Positions 17,156-26,469 of a DNA stretch of 64,000 nucleotides are shown here, one piece after another (positions within the stretch are counted from its first letter, which is position 1; every line of letters starts with the position of its first letter). A model generated the notes under the pieces. That model did no database searches, was not told the DNA's origin, and was given only the letters and a program-made list of their open reading frames with translations. This DNA comes from Neisseria sp. KEM232 (GTDB taxonomy: Bacteria; Pseudomonadota; Gammaproteobacteria; Burkholderiales; Neisseriaceae). Both the position numbers and the translations under genes were made by a program. Location of the stretch: the NCBI RefSeq assembly GCF_002237445.1, contig NZ_CP022527.1, positions 1,674,001-1,738,000 on the forward strand, written 5' to 3'.

Positions 17156-17584
17156 TTAGGCCGGTACGCCCAAAATCACGCTGCCGGCTTTAAACAGCGC
17201 GGTGGCGGTTTGGCCGACCTGCAAATCCAGGCCGTCGGAGCTTTCGATGGTGATGCCCGCGATGATGAAGACGCCGCTGCCGAGGTCGATTTCCACCAAG
17301 GAATACACTGCGCCGCGGCTGATGTTGCTGATGGTACCGGTCAGGCGGTTGCGGGCGGAGAGTCTGATATGGGCGGCGTCGGTGGCGATGATAACGCTGG
17401 TGGATTTGATCAGGGCGACAACGGGTTTGCCTTCTTTGAGTTCGAGATATTCGCGGCTGTCGCAGGTAATGGTGGCGGCCAGTTCCTGGCCGCCATTCAG
17501 GGCGACGATGACTTCGTCGTTAACTGCGCCGTGTTTGATGGCTTTTACGGTGCCGACAAGCTGGTTACGCGCGCTGGTTTTCAT
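17156..17584 (-). CDS. molybdenum-binding protein with two TOBE/Mop domains
   Basis: A 142-residue molbindin-like protein made of two similar halves: residues 1-70 (SARNQLVGTVKAIKHGAVNDE ... ATITCDS ... VVALIKSTSVIIA) and 72-142 (SARNRLTGTISNISRGAVYS ... GITIESSDGLDL ... ATALFKAGSVILG). Each is a TOBE/Mop fold that binds molybdate or tungstate oxyanions. There is no DNA-binding domain, so it is a storage or buffering protein, not ModE. It heads the molybdenum cofactor region and suits the nitrate reductase encoded at 39-46 kb. Confidence 0.9.
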   Translation of the reverse strand: MKTSARNQLVGTVKAIKHGAVNDEVIVALNGGQELAATITCDSREYLELKEGKPVVALIKSTSVIIATDAAHIRLSARNRLTGTISNISRGAVYSLVEIDLGSGVFIIAGITIESSDGLDLQVGQTATALFKAGSVILGVPA

Positions 17585-17752
17585 GTGGAGTCCTTTATCG
17601 ATATTTATATGAAATCATTAAAAAATATTTTACTTAAAACGGTCTTGGCGCCGCCTTGGCAAAAACGGGCGCCATCTTAGCCGAAGTGTGATTTTTTGTA
17701 AATTTGACCGAAAGAATTAGGGTCTATTTCAGCCCAAACGGCGGCGGCGCTT

Positions 17753-18361
17753 TCAGGCTGCCTGTTGCGCCTGCCACGCAGCCAGCGCGGCGGCAAATTC
17801 GGCAGGGGTGTTGAAATTGGCATAGGGCTGCCACGCCTCGGGCATGGCGGTGTCGCGGGCTTGAATTTGCGCCACCCAGCGCATTACGCGGCGGCTGCCG
17901 CCCTCGAGATAAGCGGCCAGGCCGTCTGAAAGGCACGACGGCCAGTAGGCCAAGAGCGGATAGGCGGTTTCGGGCGAGCGCAGCATCAATACGGTATCGC
18001 TGTGCGCCGCGCCCGCAGCGTTCAGACGGCCGATCATCGGTTCGGGCTTAATCAAAGTGTCGCAGGTCATTACAAAAATGCCCGCCAAACCCTGCCGCTG
18101 CGCTTGTTGCAGCGCCGACAACACGGCCGACAGCGGCCCTTGTTTGTCAGGCAAAGCATCGGGCAGGCGCACGGCGCGGGCAGGCGCGGGCAAACCGCTG
18201 CCGTCGTCGGCCAGCCACAGCAGGCGCTCGGGCGCGGTGTGCGCGGCAAGATAGTCGAGCAGCGTGCCGCCTGCTACGGGCAACAGGGCTTTGGGGCTGC
18301 CCATGCGCGAGCTTTGGCCGCCGCAGAGGATGAGGAGCGGGAGTTTTTCGGTGTCGGGCAT
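17753..18361 (-). CDS. mobA: molybdenum cofactor guanylyltransferase
   Basis: Joins GMP to Mo-molybdopterin to make the bis-MGD cofactor needed by NarG. The 202-residue protein has the nucleotidyltransferase loop LILCGGQSSRMGSPKALLP at the N-terminus, DKQGPLSAVLSAL, and the metal-binding aspartate in VMTCDTL, followed by ANFNTPAEF near the C-terminus. Its N-terminal lysine in SPKALL is the expected substrate contact. It reads towards mop with about 170 bases between. Confidence 0.92.
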   Translation of the reverse strand: MPDTEKLPLLILCGGQSSRMGSPKALLPVAGGTLLDYLAAHTAPERLLWLADDGSGLPAPARAVRLPDALPDKQGPLSAVLSALQQAQRQGLAGIFVMTCDTLIKPEPMIGRLNAAGAAHSDTVLMLRSPETAYPLLAYWPSCLSDGLAAYLEGGSRRVMRWVAQIQARDTAMPEAWQPYANFNTPAEFAAALAAWQAQQAA

Positions 18362-18713
18362 GGTTTTTAGTGAAACGGGTTTTCAGGCTGCTTTGCGGCC
18401 GTCTGAAAAAGCAGCTTGAAAGCGGGAAACAAAAGTTTCAGCCGGTAGCTTGGGTCGAGACCCAACGGTTTTTGAAGCATAAGAAATGTTGGGTTTGACA
18501 ACCCAAGCTACGCCGTCTGAAAACAATCAAAGCAGCCTGAAAACGGGTTTACGAGAGATGTAGGTCGGGCATTCATGCCCGACATTTGCTGGTTTTATTG
18601 TCCGTTTCTTGTCGGGCATAAATGCCCGACCTGAGGCTTAGGGTTTCAGGCTGCTTTAGACTGCGTTGGGTTGGGTAAGCTAAACTGTGCTTACGTAAAT
18701 AGCAGTTACACGA
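18362..18713. repeat. intergenic palindromic repeats
   Basis: No gene seen. It contains DUS of both dialects, GTAGCTTGGGTCGAGACCCA (about 18448) with a partner near 18496-18515, and a double hairpin GTAGGTCGGGCATTCATGCC ... GTCGGGCATAAATGCCCGAC (18560-18632) repeated at 19425-19500. Confidence 0.7.
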
Positions 18714-19334
18714 TTAATTAAAAAAAACTTCAAAGCGATCTACATCCCCACTAAAAGAAGGCTCTATTAACAAAGTAAGCTTTTTTCCTTTCCAGTAATA
18801 AGAATAGTCTCCGCTATATACGCCAATAGTTTTGGGCTTCAACCACGGTTTCCCGACAATCATGCTGTGCCTATATTCTTGTTCAGGCTGTGGAAGCATG
18901 CTGGGGAACTTATCCTGTGTCGATAAAATGGAACCAGGCAGTATCTCTCCTTGCGCTATCGGATTAACCGTCAGCCACAGCTTACCATTCTCCAACTTTT
19001 TGATAAGCACACCGATGTTTTTGCTTAATTTTGAGTATCTTGGAAGTTTGTGGGACTGCACCCTATCCCAAAACGAACTGCGTTTTTCATCTCTGAGATC
19101 GGTTACATAGATTCCCCAGGCATTCTCCAGCGCATCCGGCGGACTTTCAAACAGGCACGCGCTGTCTAAATTGCTGTAGAGCTGATACAGCAAATGCTCT
19201 GTGCTGCTTACCAAGGCGATATTTTTACAGCTGTGGGAAACTGCTGCCGCAGACCTGCCTTTTGCATCAGCCGCATGCGTGGCGAATAACAAAACCACAA
19301 ACAGCGAATATATTTTCATGCTGTATTTTGTCAT
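18714..19334 (-). CDS. hypothetical exported protein
   Basis: Not recognised. Taking the ATG at 19334 (GGAG eight bases upstream) gives 206 residues; ATG 19319 is an alternative. The N-terminus is a signal peptide (KIYSLFVVLLFATHAADA) and the rest is soluble with two cysteines in the first half (SHSCKN, DSACLF). The base composition is clearly more AT-rich than the surrounding cofactor genes, and it lies between two copies of the same double hairpin repeat. These points suggest acquisition as a small cassette. It interrupts the otherwise continuous moaB-mobA neighbourhood. Confidence 0.7.
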   Translation of the reverse strand: MTKYSMKIYSLFVVLLFATHAADAKGRSAAAVSHSCKNIALVSSTEHLLYQLYSNLDSACLFESPPDALENAWGIYVTDLRDEKRSSFWDRVQSHKLPRYSKLSKNIGVLIKKLENGKLWLTVNPIAQGEILPGSILSTQDKFPSMLPQPEQEYRHSMIVGKPWLKPKTIGVYSGDYSYYWKGKKLTLLIEPSFSGDVDRFEVFFN

Positions 19335-19424
19335 TACACAGACTCCAATTGATTGGTTTGAAAAAGAAAGCGCGGTTTCAGAACTGGTAGCTTGGGTCGA
19401 GACCCAACAGGTTTGGGAAGAAAC

Positions 19425-19500
19425 GTAGGTCGGGCATTCATGCCCGACATTTGCCGGTTTTATTGTCCGTTTCTTGTCGGGCATAAATGCCCGACCTACG
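19425..19500. repeat. double hairpin repeat, second copy
   Basis: GTAGGTCGGGCATTCATGCC ... GTCGGGCATAAATGCCCGAC; near-identical to 18560-18632, so the orphan gene 18714-19334 is bracketed by direct copies. Confidence 0.8.
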
Positions 19501-19534
19501 GCTGAAAATAATTAAAGCAGCCTGAAAACCTACC

Positions 19535-20056
19535 CTACTTACCCCACGTATTAAACACGCGCGTGAAGCCGCAGCTGTTGATGCGGGGGTCGAGTTGGGG
19601 GGCGATGACTTGTTCCCAGGCGGTGCGGCAGGCACCGGGGGAGCCGGGCAGGCAGAAAATCAGGGTGCGGTTGGCGATGCCGGCGATGGCGCGGGATTGG
19701 ATGGTGGAAAGGCCGATTTCCTGCATGGAGACGGCGCGGAAGACTTCGCCGAAACCGGGGATGGCGCGGTCGAACAGGATTTCTACGGCGTCGGGCGTGA
19801 TGTCGCGCTCGAACATGCCGGTGCCGCCGGTGATGAGCAAGACTTCGACGGCGGGGTCGGCGATGGCGGCGGAGGCGGCGGCGCGGATGTCGTATTTTTC
19901 GTCGCGGCAGATTTGGCGGCCTTGCAAAACGTGGCCGCTGCTTTGCAGGGCTTCGGCCAGATAGTCGCCGCTTTTGTCGTCGGCGGCTTTGCGGGTGTCG
20001 CTGGCGGTAAGGATGCGGATGTTTAGGGGGCGGAATTCGGGTGCGGCTTTGTGCAT
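19535..20056 (-). CDS. moaB: molybdenum cofactor biosynthesis protein B
   Basis: MoaB/Mog-family protein of 173 residues, acting in adenylylation of molybdopterin before metal insertion. The family signatures are LTASDTRKAADDKSGDYL at the N-terminus, LLITGGTGMFERDITPDAV in the centre, and FCLPGSPGACRTAWEQVI at the end. It begins three bases after the moaA stop codon, so the two are translated from one mRNA. MoaB and Mog are close relatives; MoaB is chosen from length and context. Confidence 0.9.
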   Translation of the reverse strand: MHKAAPEFRPLNIRILTASDTRKAADDKSGDYLAEALQSSGHVLQGRQICRDEKYDIRAAASAAIADPAVEVLLITGGTGMFERDITPDAVEILFDRAIPGFGEVFRAVSMQEIGLSTIQSRAIAGIANRTLIFCLPGSPGACRTAWEQVIAPQLDPRINSCGFTRVFNTWGK

Positions 20057-20059
20057 GGT

Positions 20060-21046
20060 TTAGCCTCCGGTCATGGACAGGTTGGTAATCAGGCCGACTT
20101 TTTTGTCGTGCAGGTAGTGGTGTTCGGGTTTTTGGGCGACGGTGTCGTACAGGTAGCGTTGCAGGCCGTCTGAATCTTGGTTTTTCAGGTAGTCGCGCAG
20201 GTCGTAGGCGATGCCGCCAAACAGGCACAGGTGCATTTTGCCTTGGGCGGTAACGCGCAGGCGGTTGCAGCTTTTGCAGAAGTCTTCGCTGTATGGGGCG
20301 ATGAAGCCGATGCTGCCGGCAAAATCGCGGTGGAAGTATTCGCGGGCGGGGCCGGCGTGCGGCAGGCGCGGCATAAGCTGCCAGCCCTGCTCTTGCAGGC
20401 CGCGCTCGATTTTGGCGGCGGAAAGATGCTGGCTGTTGAAGAAACCGAGATTGTCACCGGTTTGCATCAGCTCGATAAAGCGCAGGGTTACAGGGCGGTG
20501 TTTAACAAAATCGAGCGCGTCGGCCAGGGTGCGTTCGGCGTAGCGGCGCAGCAATAGGGTGTTGATTTTTACGCCGTAAAAACCGCTCTCAAGGATGGCA
20601 TCGAGGTCGCGCAGGATGTTGCTGCACTCGCGTTTGCCGGTAATTTCGTAAAACACTTCGGGGTCGAAGCTGTCGATGCTGATGTTGAGTTTGTCGAGAC
20701 CGGCCGCGCGGTAGGCGGGAAAGAGTTTGCCAAGTCTAAATGCATTGGTAGTCAGGGCGACGTTTTCGATTTCGGGCGCGGCTTTGCAGGCGGCGATGAT
20801 GTCGGCCAGGTCGCGGCGCAGGGTCGGCTCGCCGCCGGTGATGCGGATTTTGCGCGTGCCGCAGCGGGCAAAGGTGTTGACCAGCGTTTCGATTTCGGCG
20901 AGCGACATTTCGTCGGGCTTGGCTTTGCCCTGGTAGCCGTCGGGCAGGCAGTAGGTGCAGCGGTAGTTGCACAGGTCGGTAACGGACAGGCGCAAATAGC
21001 TCAGACGGCGGTTGAAGGGGTCGGTAAGCGGGGCGGTGTTGTTCAT
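20060..21046 (-). CDS. moaA: GTP 3',8-cyclase
   Basis: Radical-SAM enzyme that with MoaC converts GTP to cyclic pyranopterin monophosphate. The first [4Fe-4S] cluster ligands are in CNYRCTYC; ITGGEPTLRRDL follows. The second cluster is in DFCKSCNRLRVTAQGKMHLC, and the required C-terminal double glycine is present (SMTGG). Length is 328 residues from ATG 21046. The frame remains open upstream, but that stretch is merely two uptake signals translated (RPSEK, QPEN). moaB follows after three bases. Confidence 0.95.
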   Translation of the reverse strand: MNNTAPLTDPFNRRLSYLRLSVTDLCNYRCTYCLPDGYQGKAKPDEMSLAEIETLVNTFARCGTRKIRITGGEPTLRRDLADIIAACKAAPEIENVALTTNAFRLGKLFPAYRAAGLDKLNISIDSFDPEVFYEITGKRECSNILRDLDAILESGFYGVKINTLLLRRYAERTLADALDFVKHRPVTLRFIELMQTGDNLGFFNSQHLSAAKIERGLQEQGWQLMPRLPHAGPAREYFHRDFAGSIGFIAPYSEDFCKSCNRLRVTAQGKMHLCLFGGIAYDLRDYLKNQDSDGLQRYLYDTVAQKPEHHYLHDKKVGLITNLSMTGG

Positions 21047-21235
21047 GGCGTGTCTCGGGGTGTGCGGGTGGGGTGGTTTGGGGTTTTCAGGCTGCTTTTT
21101 TTGTTTTTCAGACGGCCTTTTGCCGTTCTGCAAGCGGCTGTCGGATACAGGTATCCGAGCTACGGCTTTCAGGCTGCCCTGCCCTGTTTGGCAAAGCAGC
21201 CTGAAAGCCGGCGTATTGTAACCGCTCGGGCTGCT

Positions 21236-22465
21236 TTATAAAAACGCGCCGTCAAAGGGCTGAACGGTTACGCTTTCGCCTGCTTCCAAAGAGCCGCTTT
21301 CGGCGGGGATGACCAGATAGGCGTTGGCGCGGGAGACTTGCAGGATGCGGTGCGAGTCTTGGCTGCCGCAGGGACGGGCGTGCCATGTGCCATCGGTCTG
21401 GCGCTCGATGATGCCGCGCTGGATGTCGGTGCGGCTGTGGTTTTTGGTAACGGGCTCGCTCAATACGGCGTTAAAGCGCAGCGGTTGGGGAATGTCGGCC
21501 GCGCCGCAAATCTGCCACAGCGCGGCTTTAAGGAAGATGTCGAAGCCGACAAAGCCGGAAACGGGGTTGCCCGGCATTCCGAAAAACCAGGTTTTCATCA
21601 TGCGGCCGAAGACGAAGGGTTTGCCGGGTTTGAGGGCGACTTTGTAGTGGTGGACGCTGCCGACGCGCTCGACGGCAGTGCGCATAAAGTCGTAATCGCC
21701 CACGGACACGCCGCCGGTGGTGATGAGTACGTCGGCGGTGCGGATGACTTCGTCGAACACGTGCAATACGTCTTCCAAATCGTCGCCCACCTGTTTGAAG
21801 TCGATGATTTCGACGGGCAGTTGCGAGAGACGGGCGGCGAGCATGGCGCGGTTGCTGTCGTAGATTTGGTCGGTGCGGCCGTTGTTGGGTTCGCCCGGCT
21901 CGCACAACTCGTCGCCGCTGGATAGCAGGGCGACGCGGATTTTGCGGCGCACGGGCACTTCGGCGTAGCCCAGCGCGGAGAGCAGCATCACGTCGGCTTC
22001 GCGCAGGATGCGTCCGGCGGTGAGTACGGTATCGCCTGCGGCGACTTCTTCGCCTTTGCGGCGGATGTTTGCGCCTTCGGCAACGTCTTTTTCAATGCGG
22101 ATGCGGCCGTCTGAAAGGCTGACGTTTTCTTGGACAATCACGGTATTGCAGTCGTCGGGTACTACCGCGCCGGTCATAATCCGCACGCACGCGCCTTCCA
22201 AGAGGCAGCCTGAAAAGGCTTGTCCGGCCACCGATTCGCCTGTTACGTCCCATTCGCTGCCTGCGGCGGAAGCGGATTGCAGGGCGTAGCCGTCCATCGC
22301 GGAAATGTCGGCGGGCGGCAGATTAACAGGCGCGGTGATGTCTTCGGCGAGAATGCGGCCGACGGCGGCCACGGCGGGCACGGTTTCGGTTTCGACGGCA
22401 AGGGGGTGATCGGCGATTTTGTCGTGTATCAGGGTTTGCAGTTCGTGTACGGAAGTGAGTGCCAT
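21236..22465 (-). CDS. moeA: molybdopterin molybdenumtransferase
   Basis: Inserts molybdenum into adenylylated molybdopterin. The 409-residue protein has the MoeA domain order: PPADISAMDGYAL and RIMTGAVVPDDCNTVIVQE in domains I/II, then the MoaB-like domain with ALLSSGDEL, DSNRAML, LITTGGVSVGDYDF and FGMPGNPVSGFV, and a C-terminal beta-barrel. ATG 22465 has AAGGAG upstream at good spacing. It lies 190 bases upstream of moaA on the same strand and may be co-transcribed, although a DUS hairpin intervenes. Confidence 0.94.
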   Translation of the reverse strand: MALTSVHELQTLIHDKIADHPLAVETETVPAVAAVGRILAEDITAPVNLPPADISAMDGYALQSASAAGSEWDVTGESVAGQAFSGCLLEGACVRIMTGAVVPDDCNTVIVQENVSLSDGRIRIEKDVAEGANIRRKGEEVAAGDTVLTAGRILREADVMLLSALGYAEVPVRRKIRVALLSSGDELCEPGEPNNGRTDQIYDSNRAMLAARLSQLPVEIIDFKQVGDDLEDVLHVFDEVIRTADVLITTGGVSVGDYDFMRTAVERVGSVHHYKVALKPGKPFVFGRMMKTWFFGMPGNPVSGFVGFDIFLKAALWQICGAADIPQPLRFNAVLSEPVTKNHSRTDIQRGIIERQTDGTWHARPCGSQDSHRILQVSRANAYLVIPAESGSLEAGESVTVQPFDGAFL

Positions 22466-23190
22466 GATGGTGCTCCTTGGGGTTTGGTAATGGGTTTCAG
22501 GCCGGCTTTCTCGTGCGGCGGAAAAAGGCTGCCTGAAAAGCATCGGGCGGCTTTTTGGGGTTCAGACGGCCTTCAGGCGGCTTTTGTGCAGTCTGGCCGT
22601 CTGAAAACGGTGTTTTTTACTGTTGCATCATTCCCGCGCAGTCGCCGTAGGTCGGATTCTTGAATCCGACAAACATCCGCAATGACGGCTCTGATGCTTT
22701 CCCCTGCGGGGAAACGTCGGATTCAAGAATCCGACCTACGGTTTTCAGGCTGCTTTTGCGACGGTTCAGGCCGTCTGAAAAGCTGGTCGTGCAGCCTGAA
22801 AACGGTGTTGTCGCCGCTTCCGTCATTCCTGCGCCGGCGGGAATCTGGTTTGGGTTTCGGCAGCGGGTTTTCTCCAAGCGTTTCCGCATATCGGCCAAGA
22901 TTCCCGCCTGCGCGGGAATGACGGCAGAAGGTAGGTTGGGTTGCCAAACCCAACTTGTTCAAACGTCAGAATATTGCCGCTGCATTTCCTTCCCCGCAAG
23001 CGGGAGAGAGAGCTTGGTTGCCGGCGGGTTTTAAGATTTCAGGCTGCCCTGTCATCGGGCAGGTTGGGTTGCCAAACCCAACATCTGCAAAAGTTTGGGC
23101 TGTCGGATTCGAGAATCCGACCTACGGGGTTTCAGGCTGCCTTTGTGGCGGTTCAGGCCGTCTGAAAGCGGTTTCAGACGGCCTTGTCGG
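22466..23190. repeat. 725-base repeat-dense spacer between moeA and narK
   Basis: No gene seen. It is packed with DUS of both dialects, a palindrome pair GTAGGTCGGATTCTTGAATC ... GATTCAAGAATCCGACCTAC (22647-22740), a dRS3-type repeat ATTCCC-N8-GGGAAT (22900-22919), GTAGGTTGGGTTGCCAAACC (22931-22950), and a further GTCGGATTCGAGAATCCGAC (about 23102-23121). Composition is mosaic and suggests repeated insertions of short elements. Confidence 0.75.
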
Positions 23191-24564
23191 TCAGCATTTG
23201 GCTTCGGCGTTTTTACGCAGATAGTACCACCAGTTGATGGCGGCGCAGACGGCGTAGAGGGCGATAAACGAATAGAGCGCGGCGTTGACGCTGCCGGTCA
23301 TTTCGATGGATGTGCCGTAGCTTTTGGGGATGAAGAAGCCGCCGTAGCCTGCAAATGCGGCGGTGAAACCAATCACGGCTGCGGCTTCGCGGATGGCGTC
23401 TTTCTGCGCGGTTTCGTGGTCGGTTTCGCCCGCATCGGCGCGTTTTTTGTGGTAGATGTTGAAGATAATCGGGATTTGCATAAAGGTCGAGCCGTTGCCC
23501 AAGCCTGCCAGTGCAAACAGCAGGATGAAGCAGGCGAAGAAGCCCCAGAAGCTGCCGCCGTTGCCGGATGCGTCGGGCAGGAAGGAGAGTACGCCGAACA
23601 CGCCGAGTATCATGCCGAGGAAGACGATGTTGGTAATCTTCGCGCCGCCAACTTTATCGGAAACCCAGCCGCCGAGCGGGCGCACGGCCGCGCCGATCAA
23701 CGGGCCTAAAAAGGCGTATTGCAGGGGCATGCCGGGGAACAGGGTTTTGGTAAGCAGCGGAAAGCCTGCGGAAAAGCCGAGGAAGGAGCCGAAGCAGCCG
23801 AGATAGAGGATGCACATCAGCCAGTTGTGTTTGCGCTTGAAGATGCTGGCCTGGTCTTTGAAGCTGGCTTTTGCGCTGGCCAGATCGTTCATGCCGAACC
23901 AGGCGGCGATGGAGGAGGCGAGGATAAAGGGCACCCAGACGAAGCCGGCATTTTGCAGCCAGATTTGTTTGCCGCTGTCGGCCAATACTTGCGGGTTACC
24001 GCCGAGTGCGCCGAATATGCCTGCGGTGATGACGAGGGGGACGACAAACTGGACGGCGGATACGCCGAGGTTGCCCAAGCCTGCGTTCAACCCCAGTGCG
24101 GTGCCTTTTTCGGCGCGGGGGAAGAAGAAGCTGATGTTGGCCATGCTGGATGAGAAGTTGCCGCCGCCGAAGCCGCACAGCAGGGCAAGGATGATCATGG
24201 TGCTGTAACTGGTGGTGGGGTCTTGCACGGCGAAGCCGAGGCCGACGGCGGGCAGGAGCAGGCTGGCGGTGGAGATGGCCGTCCAGCGGCGGCCGCCGAA
24301 AATGGGCACCATAAAGGAGTAGATGGCGCGCAGGGTGGAGCCGGAAAGGGCGGGCACGGCGGCGAGCCAGAAGAGTTGGTTTTTGGTGAACTGGAAGCCG
24401 ATGTTGGGCAGGTTGAGTGTGGCGACGCTCCATACCTGCCACATGGCAAAGGCAAGGAACAGGGCGGGGATGGAAATCCACAAATTGCGTTTGGCAATTT
24501 TTTTGCCGGTAGTGCGCCAGAATTCGGGATCTTCCGGCCGCCAGTCTTGAATAGGCTGGGACAT
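23191..24564 (-). CDS. narK: nitrate/nitrite transporter, NarK2-like MFS protein
   Basis: Inner-membrane major facilitator protein of 457 residues with about 12 hydrophobic helices. The nitrate-porter hallmark segments are GLGGNFSSSMANISFFFP-like (CGFGGGNFSSSMANISFFFP) in helix 5 and LAGLGNGSTFMQIP in helix 11. The start at ATG 24564 has AGGAGCACC upstream. It lies directly downstream of a second, different NarK-type gene. Paired NarK1/NarK2 are common in denitrifiers, where one does nitrate/proton symport and the other nitrate/nitrite exchange. Which is which is inferred from similarity only. Confidence 0.9.
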   Translation of the reverse strand: MSQPIQDWRPEDPEFWRTTGKKIAKRNLWISIPALFLAFAMWQVWSVATLNLPNIGFQFTKNQLFWLAAVPALSGSTLRAIYSFMVPIFGGRRWTAISTASLLLPAVGLGFAVQDPTTSYSTMIILALLCGFGGGNFSSSMANISFFFPRAEKGTALGLNAGLGNLGVSAVQFVVPLVITAGIFGALGGNPQVLADSGKQIWLQNAGFVWVPFILASSIAAWFGMNDLASAKASFKDQASIFKRKHNWLMCILYLGCFGSFLGFSAGFPLLTKTLFPGMPLQYAFLGPLIGAAVRPLGGWVSDKVGGAKITNIVFLGMILGVFGVLSFLPDASGNGGSFWGFFACFILLFALAGLGNGSTFMQIPIIFNIYHKKRADAGETDHETAQKDAIREAAAVIGFTAAFAGYGGFFIPKSYGTSIEMTGSVNAALYSFIALYAVCAAINWWYYLRKNAEAKC

Positions 24565-24710
24565 AAGGTGCTCCTGTGCAGTAAAAGGGATAAGCGGTAG
24601 TGAAACGAAAAACCATCTTGCAACGGCGGCGTGTGCCAACCGTTTGCGTTTACTTAGCAAAACAGGCAGCCTGAAAAAGATCGGATATTTTTCAGGCTGC
24701 CTTGTGCCGT

Positions 24711-25958
24711 TTATTGGCCACGGTTGGGCTTAAATGAGAAGTGCATCCACACCAGCGACACGCATACGGTGCCGTAAAGCAGCATAAAGGCGGTGGAGCG
24801 GATGCCGGTGTAATCGAGCAGGATGCCGAACATAATCGGCAGCAGAAAGCCGCCCAAGCCGCCCGCCAGGCCGACCACGCCGGAGACTGCGCCAATGTTG
24901 TCGGGGTAGTCGTTGGCCACGAATTTGAACACCGAAGCCTTGCCCACCGCCATCGCAATTCCGGCGGTAAACATCAGTATTGTGAACACGGCCACATTCA
25001 GCCCGATATGGAAACTTTTCGCCCCCTGCGTGGTGGCGACCACAAAATCGGTTTGCGGGTAAGACAAAATAAAGAAACACACCCACAACACCCACATCAC
25101 ATACCAAGTAACTTTATACGCGCCGTATTTGTCGGACAGCCAGCCGCCCAGCGCGCGCAACACGCCGCCCGGCAGCGAGAAGCAGGCCGCCAACAGCGCG
25201 GCGGTTTGCAGGCTCATGCCGTATTCGCCAATGTAGTAGTGGGTCATCCACAGCGCGAGGCCGACGTAGCCGCCGAACACCACCGAGTAATACTGGCTGT
25301 AGCGCAGCACACCCGGGTCTTTCATCAACGCGAGCTGTTCTTTGATGCTCACTTTGGAATCGGTGAGGTGTTTGGGGTCGTGGTAGCTGGTAAACCAAAA
25401 CAACACCGCCGTTGCCAGCATCAGCGCGGCATACACGTTGGGTACGATTTTCCACGCCGCTGCAGCCGCGCCTGCCGCTGCCGACCATGCGATTAACTGC
25501 GGCGCAATCAGCTTGGTGAGCGCACTGCCCGCGTTGCCCGCGCCAAAGATACCCATCGCCAAACCCTGCTGCTCTTTGGAAAACCAGCGGGCGACATAGG
25601 GCGTACCCACCGAAAACGAGCCGCCCGCCAAACCCATCACCAAGCCGATGGCGAGAAACTGCCAGTATTCGGTGGCATACTGCATCAGAAAAATAAACGG
25701 CACGCTCACCAGCATCAGCACAAACAGCACGATGCGGCCGCCGAATTTGTCGGTGAGAATCCCCAGCGGCACGCGCACCAGCGAGCCGGAAAGCACGGGG
25801 ATGGCGGTAAGGATGCCGAACTGCGCTTCGCTCAAACCGAGCTGCTTCTGAATCGGCACGCCGATAACCGCCAGCATGATCCAAATCATAAAACACACGG
25901 TAAACGACACCGTGCTCGACACCAATACCGAATAGCGTTTGTAATTTTCGGATTTCAT
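24711..25958 (-). CDS. narK: nitrate transporter, NarK1-like MFS protein
   Basis: A 415-residue MFS protein. Helix 5 contains MGLAGGSFSVGTPYVARWF and helix 11 GVVGLAGGLGGFLLP, the glycine-rich signatures of nitrate/nitrite porters. An arginine in VLSGSLVRVPLG is in the place of the conserved nitrate-binding arginine of helix 2. ATG 25958 is chosen because it fits the family N-terminus; the open frame upstream reads through a DUS. It is followed 146 bases later by the second narK. It shares the region with cofactor genes and complements narGHJI at 39 kb. Confidence 0.9.
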   Translation of the reverse strand: MKSENYKRYSVLVSSTVSFTVCFMIWIMLAVIGVPIQKQLGLSEAQFGILTAIPVLSGSLVRVPLGILTDKFGGRIVLFVLMLVSVPFIFLMQYATEYWQFLAIGLVMGLAGGSFSVGTPYVARWFSKEQQGLAMGIFGAGNAGSALTKLIAPQLIAWSAAAGAAAAAWKIVPNVYAALMLATAVLFWFTSYHDPKHLTDSKVSIKEQLALMKDPGVLRYSQYYSVVFGGYVGLALWMTHYYIGEYGMSLQTAALLAACFSLPGGVLRALGGWLSDKYGAYKVTWYVMWVLWVCFFILSYPQTDFVVATTQGAKSFHIGLNVAVFTILMFTAGIAMAVGKASVFKFVANDYPDNIGAVSGVVGLAGGLGGFLLPIMFGILLDYTGIRSTAFMLLYGTVCVSLVWMHFSFKPNRGQ

Positions 25959-26361
25959 TTCCGCGTTCCTTTGCCTGCACGCAGCAGGAATATTTGAAAA
26001 ATCATTATCTTGTCCGCACACATCGGGCTTTTCAGACGGCCTGAACCGGCGCGGAACCATAGCATTATTCTTATGCGGCGGCCTGCAAAAAAACAGTTCC
26101 ACTAATACTGAAACGCGGCCATCTCAAAAAGAAGTGGACAGGCCGACTTTCGCAGGTAGGCAAAACTCAGCCGTTTTCCAAGTGCTGCCTAATCCTAAAG
26201 TATTAGTTTGAATGTCGGGCAACCCTGCCGCCGCCGCGCCCATACGGCCGCCAACGGCGAAAATGCCCGCGAAAACAAAGTAAAAGGCCGTCTGAAAAGC
26301 GGAAAACCCGTTTTCAGACGGCCTTGCATAATGCCGCCAAAGCCTGCATGATGCGGCTGTT
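25959..26361. promoter_or_regulatory. narK upstream region
   Basis: About 400 bases without a gene. The narK-proximal part (25959-26070) is AT-rich, with TTGAAAAATCATTATC as a loose candidate for an FNR or other anaerobic operator; no exact FNR or NarL site was found. An inverted DUS pair (26285-26324) lies before the Correia-like element. A stretch at about 26106-26215 (CTAATACTGAA ... AAGTATTAG) looks like a decayed repeat. Confidence 0.4.
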
Positions 26362-26435
26362 TATAGTGAACCGATACGAAAATCTACGACGTTTGCGCCT
26401 TGCCGCTTGATATCTTTCCGTATCGTTTCACTATA
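26362..26435. mobile_element. short Correia-like element, 74 bp
   Basis: TATAGTGAACCGATACGAAA at the left and, in complement, TATAGTGAAACGATACGGAA at the right. It has the same outer bases as the copies at 3666 and 62002 but a different inner arm, still self-complementary. It lies 35 bases upstream of moaC and may provide its promoter. Confidence 0.8.
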
Positions 26436-26469
26436 CATATACCGTTTAACCGATTCAGGAAAGCAAACC

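Noticed and set aside
21047..21133. N-terminal extension of MoaA
   Set aside because: It is the translation of two uptake signals; the family start is at 21046.
22466..23190. Palindromic repeats between moeA and narK as a CRISPR array
   Set aside because: Repeats are of several types, both orientations, irregular spacing; they belong to dispersed intergenic families.
25959..26110. FNR box upstream of narK
   Set aside because: Only loose half-sites; no TTGAT-N4-ATCAA-like match convincing by eye.
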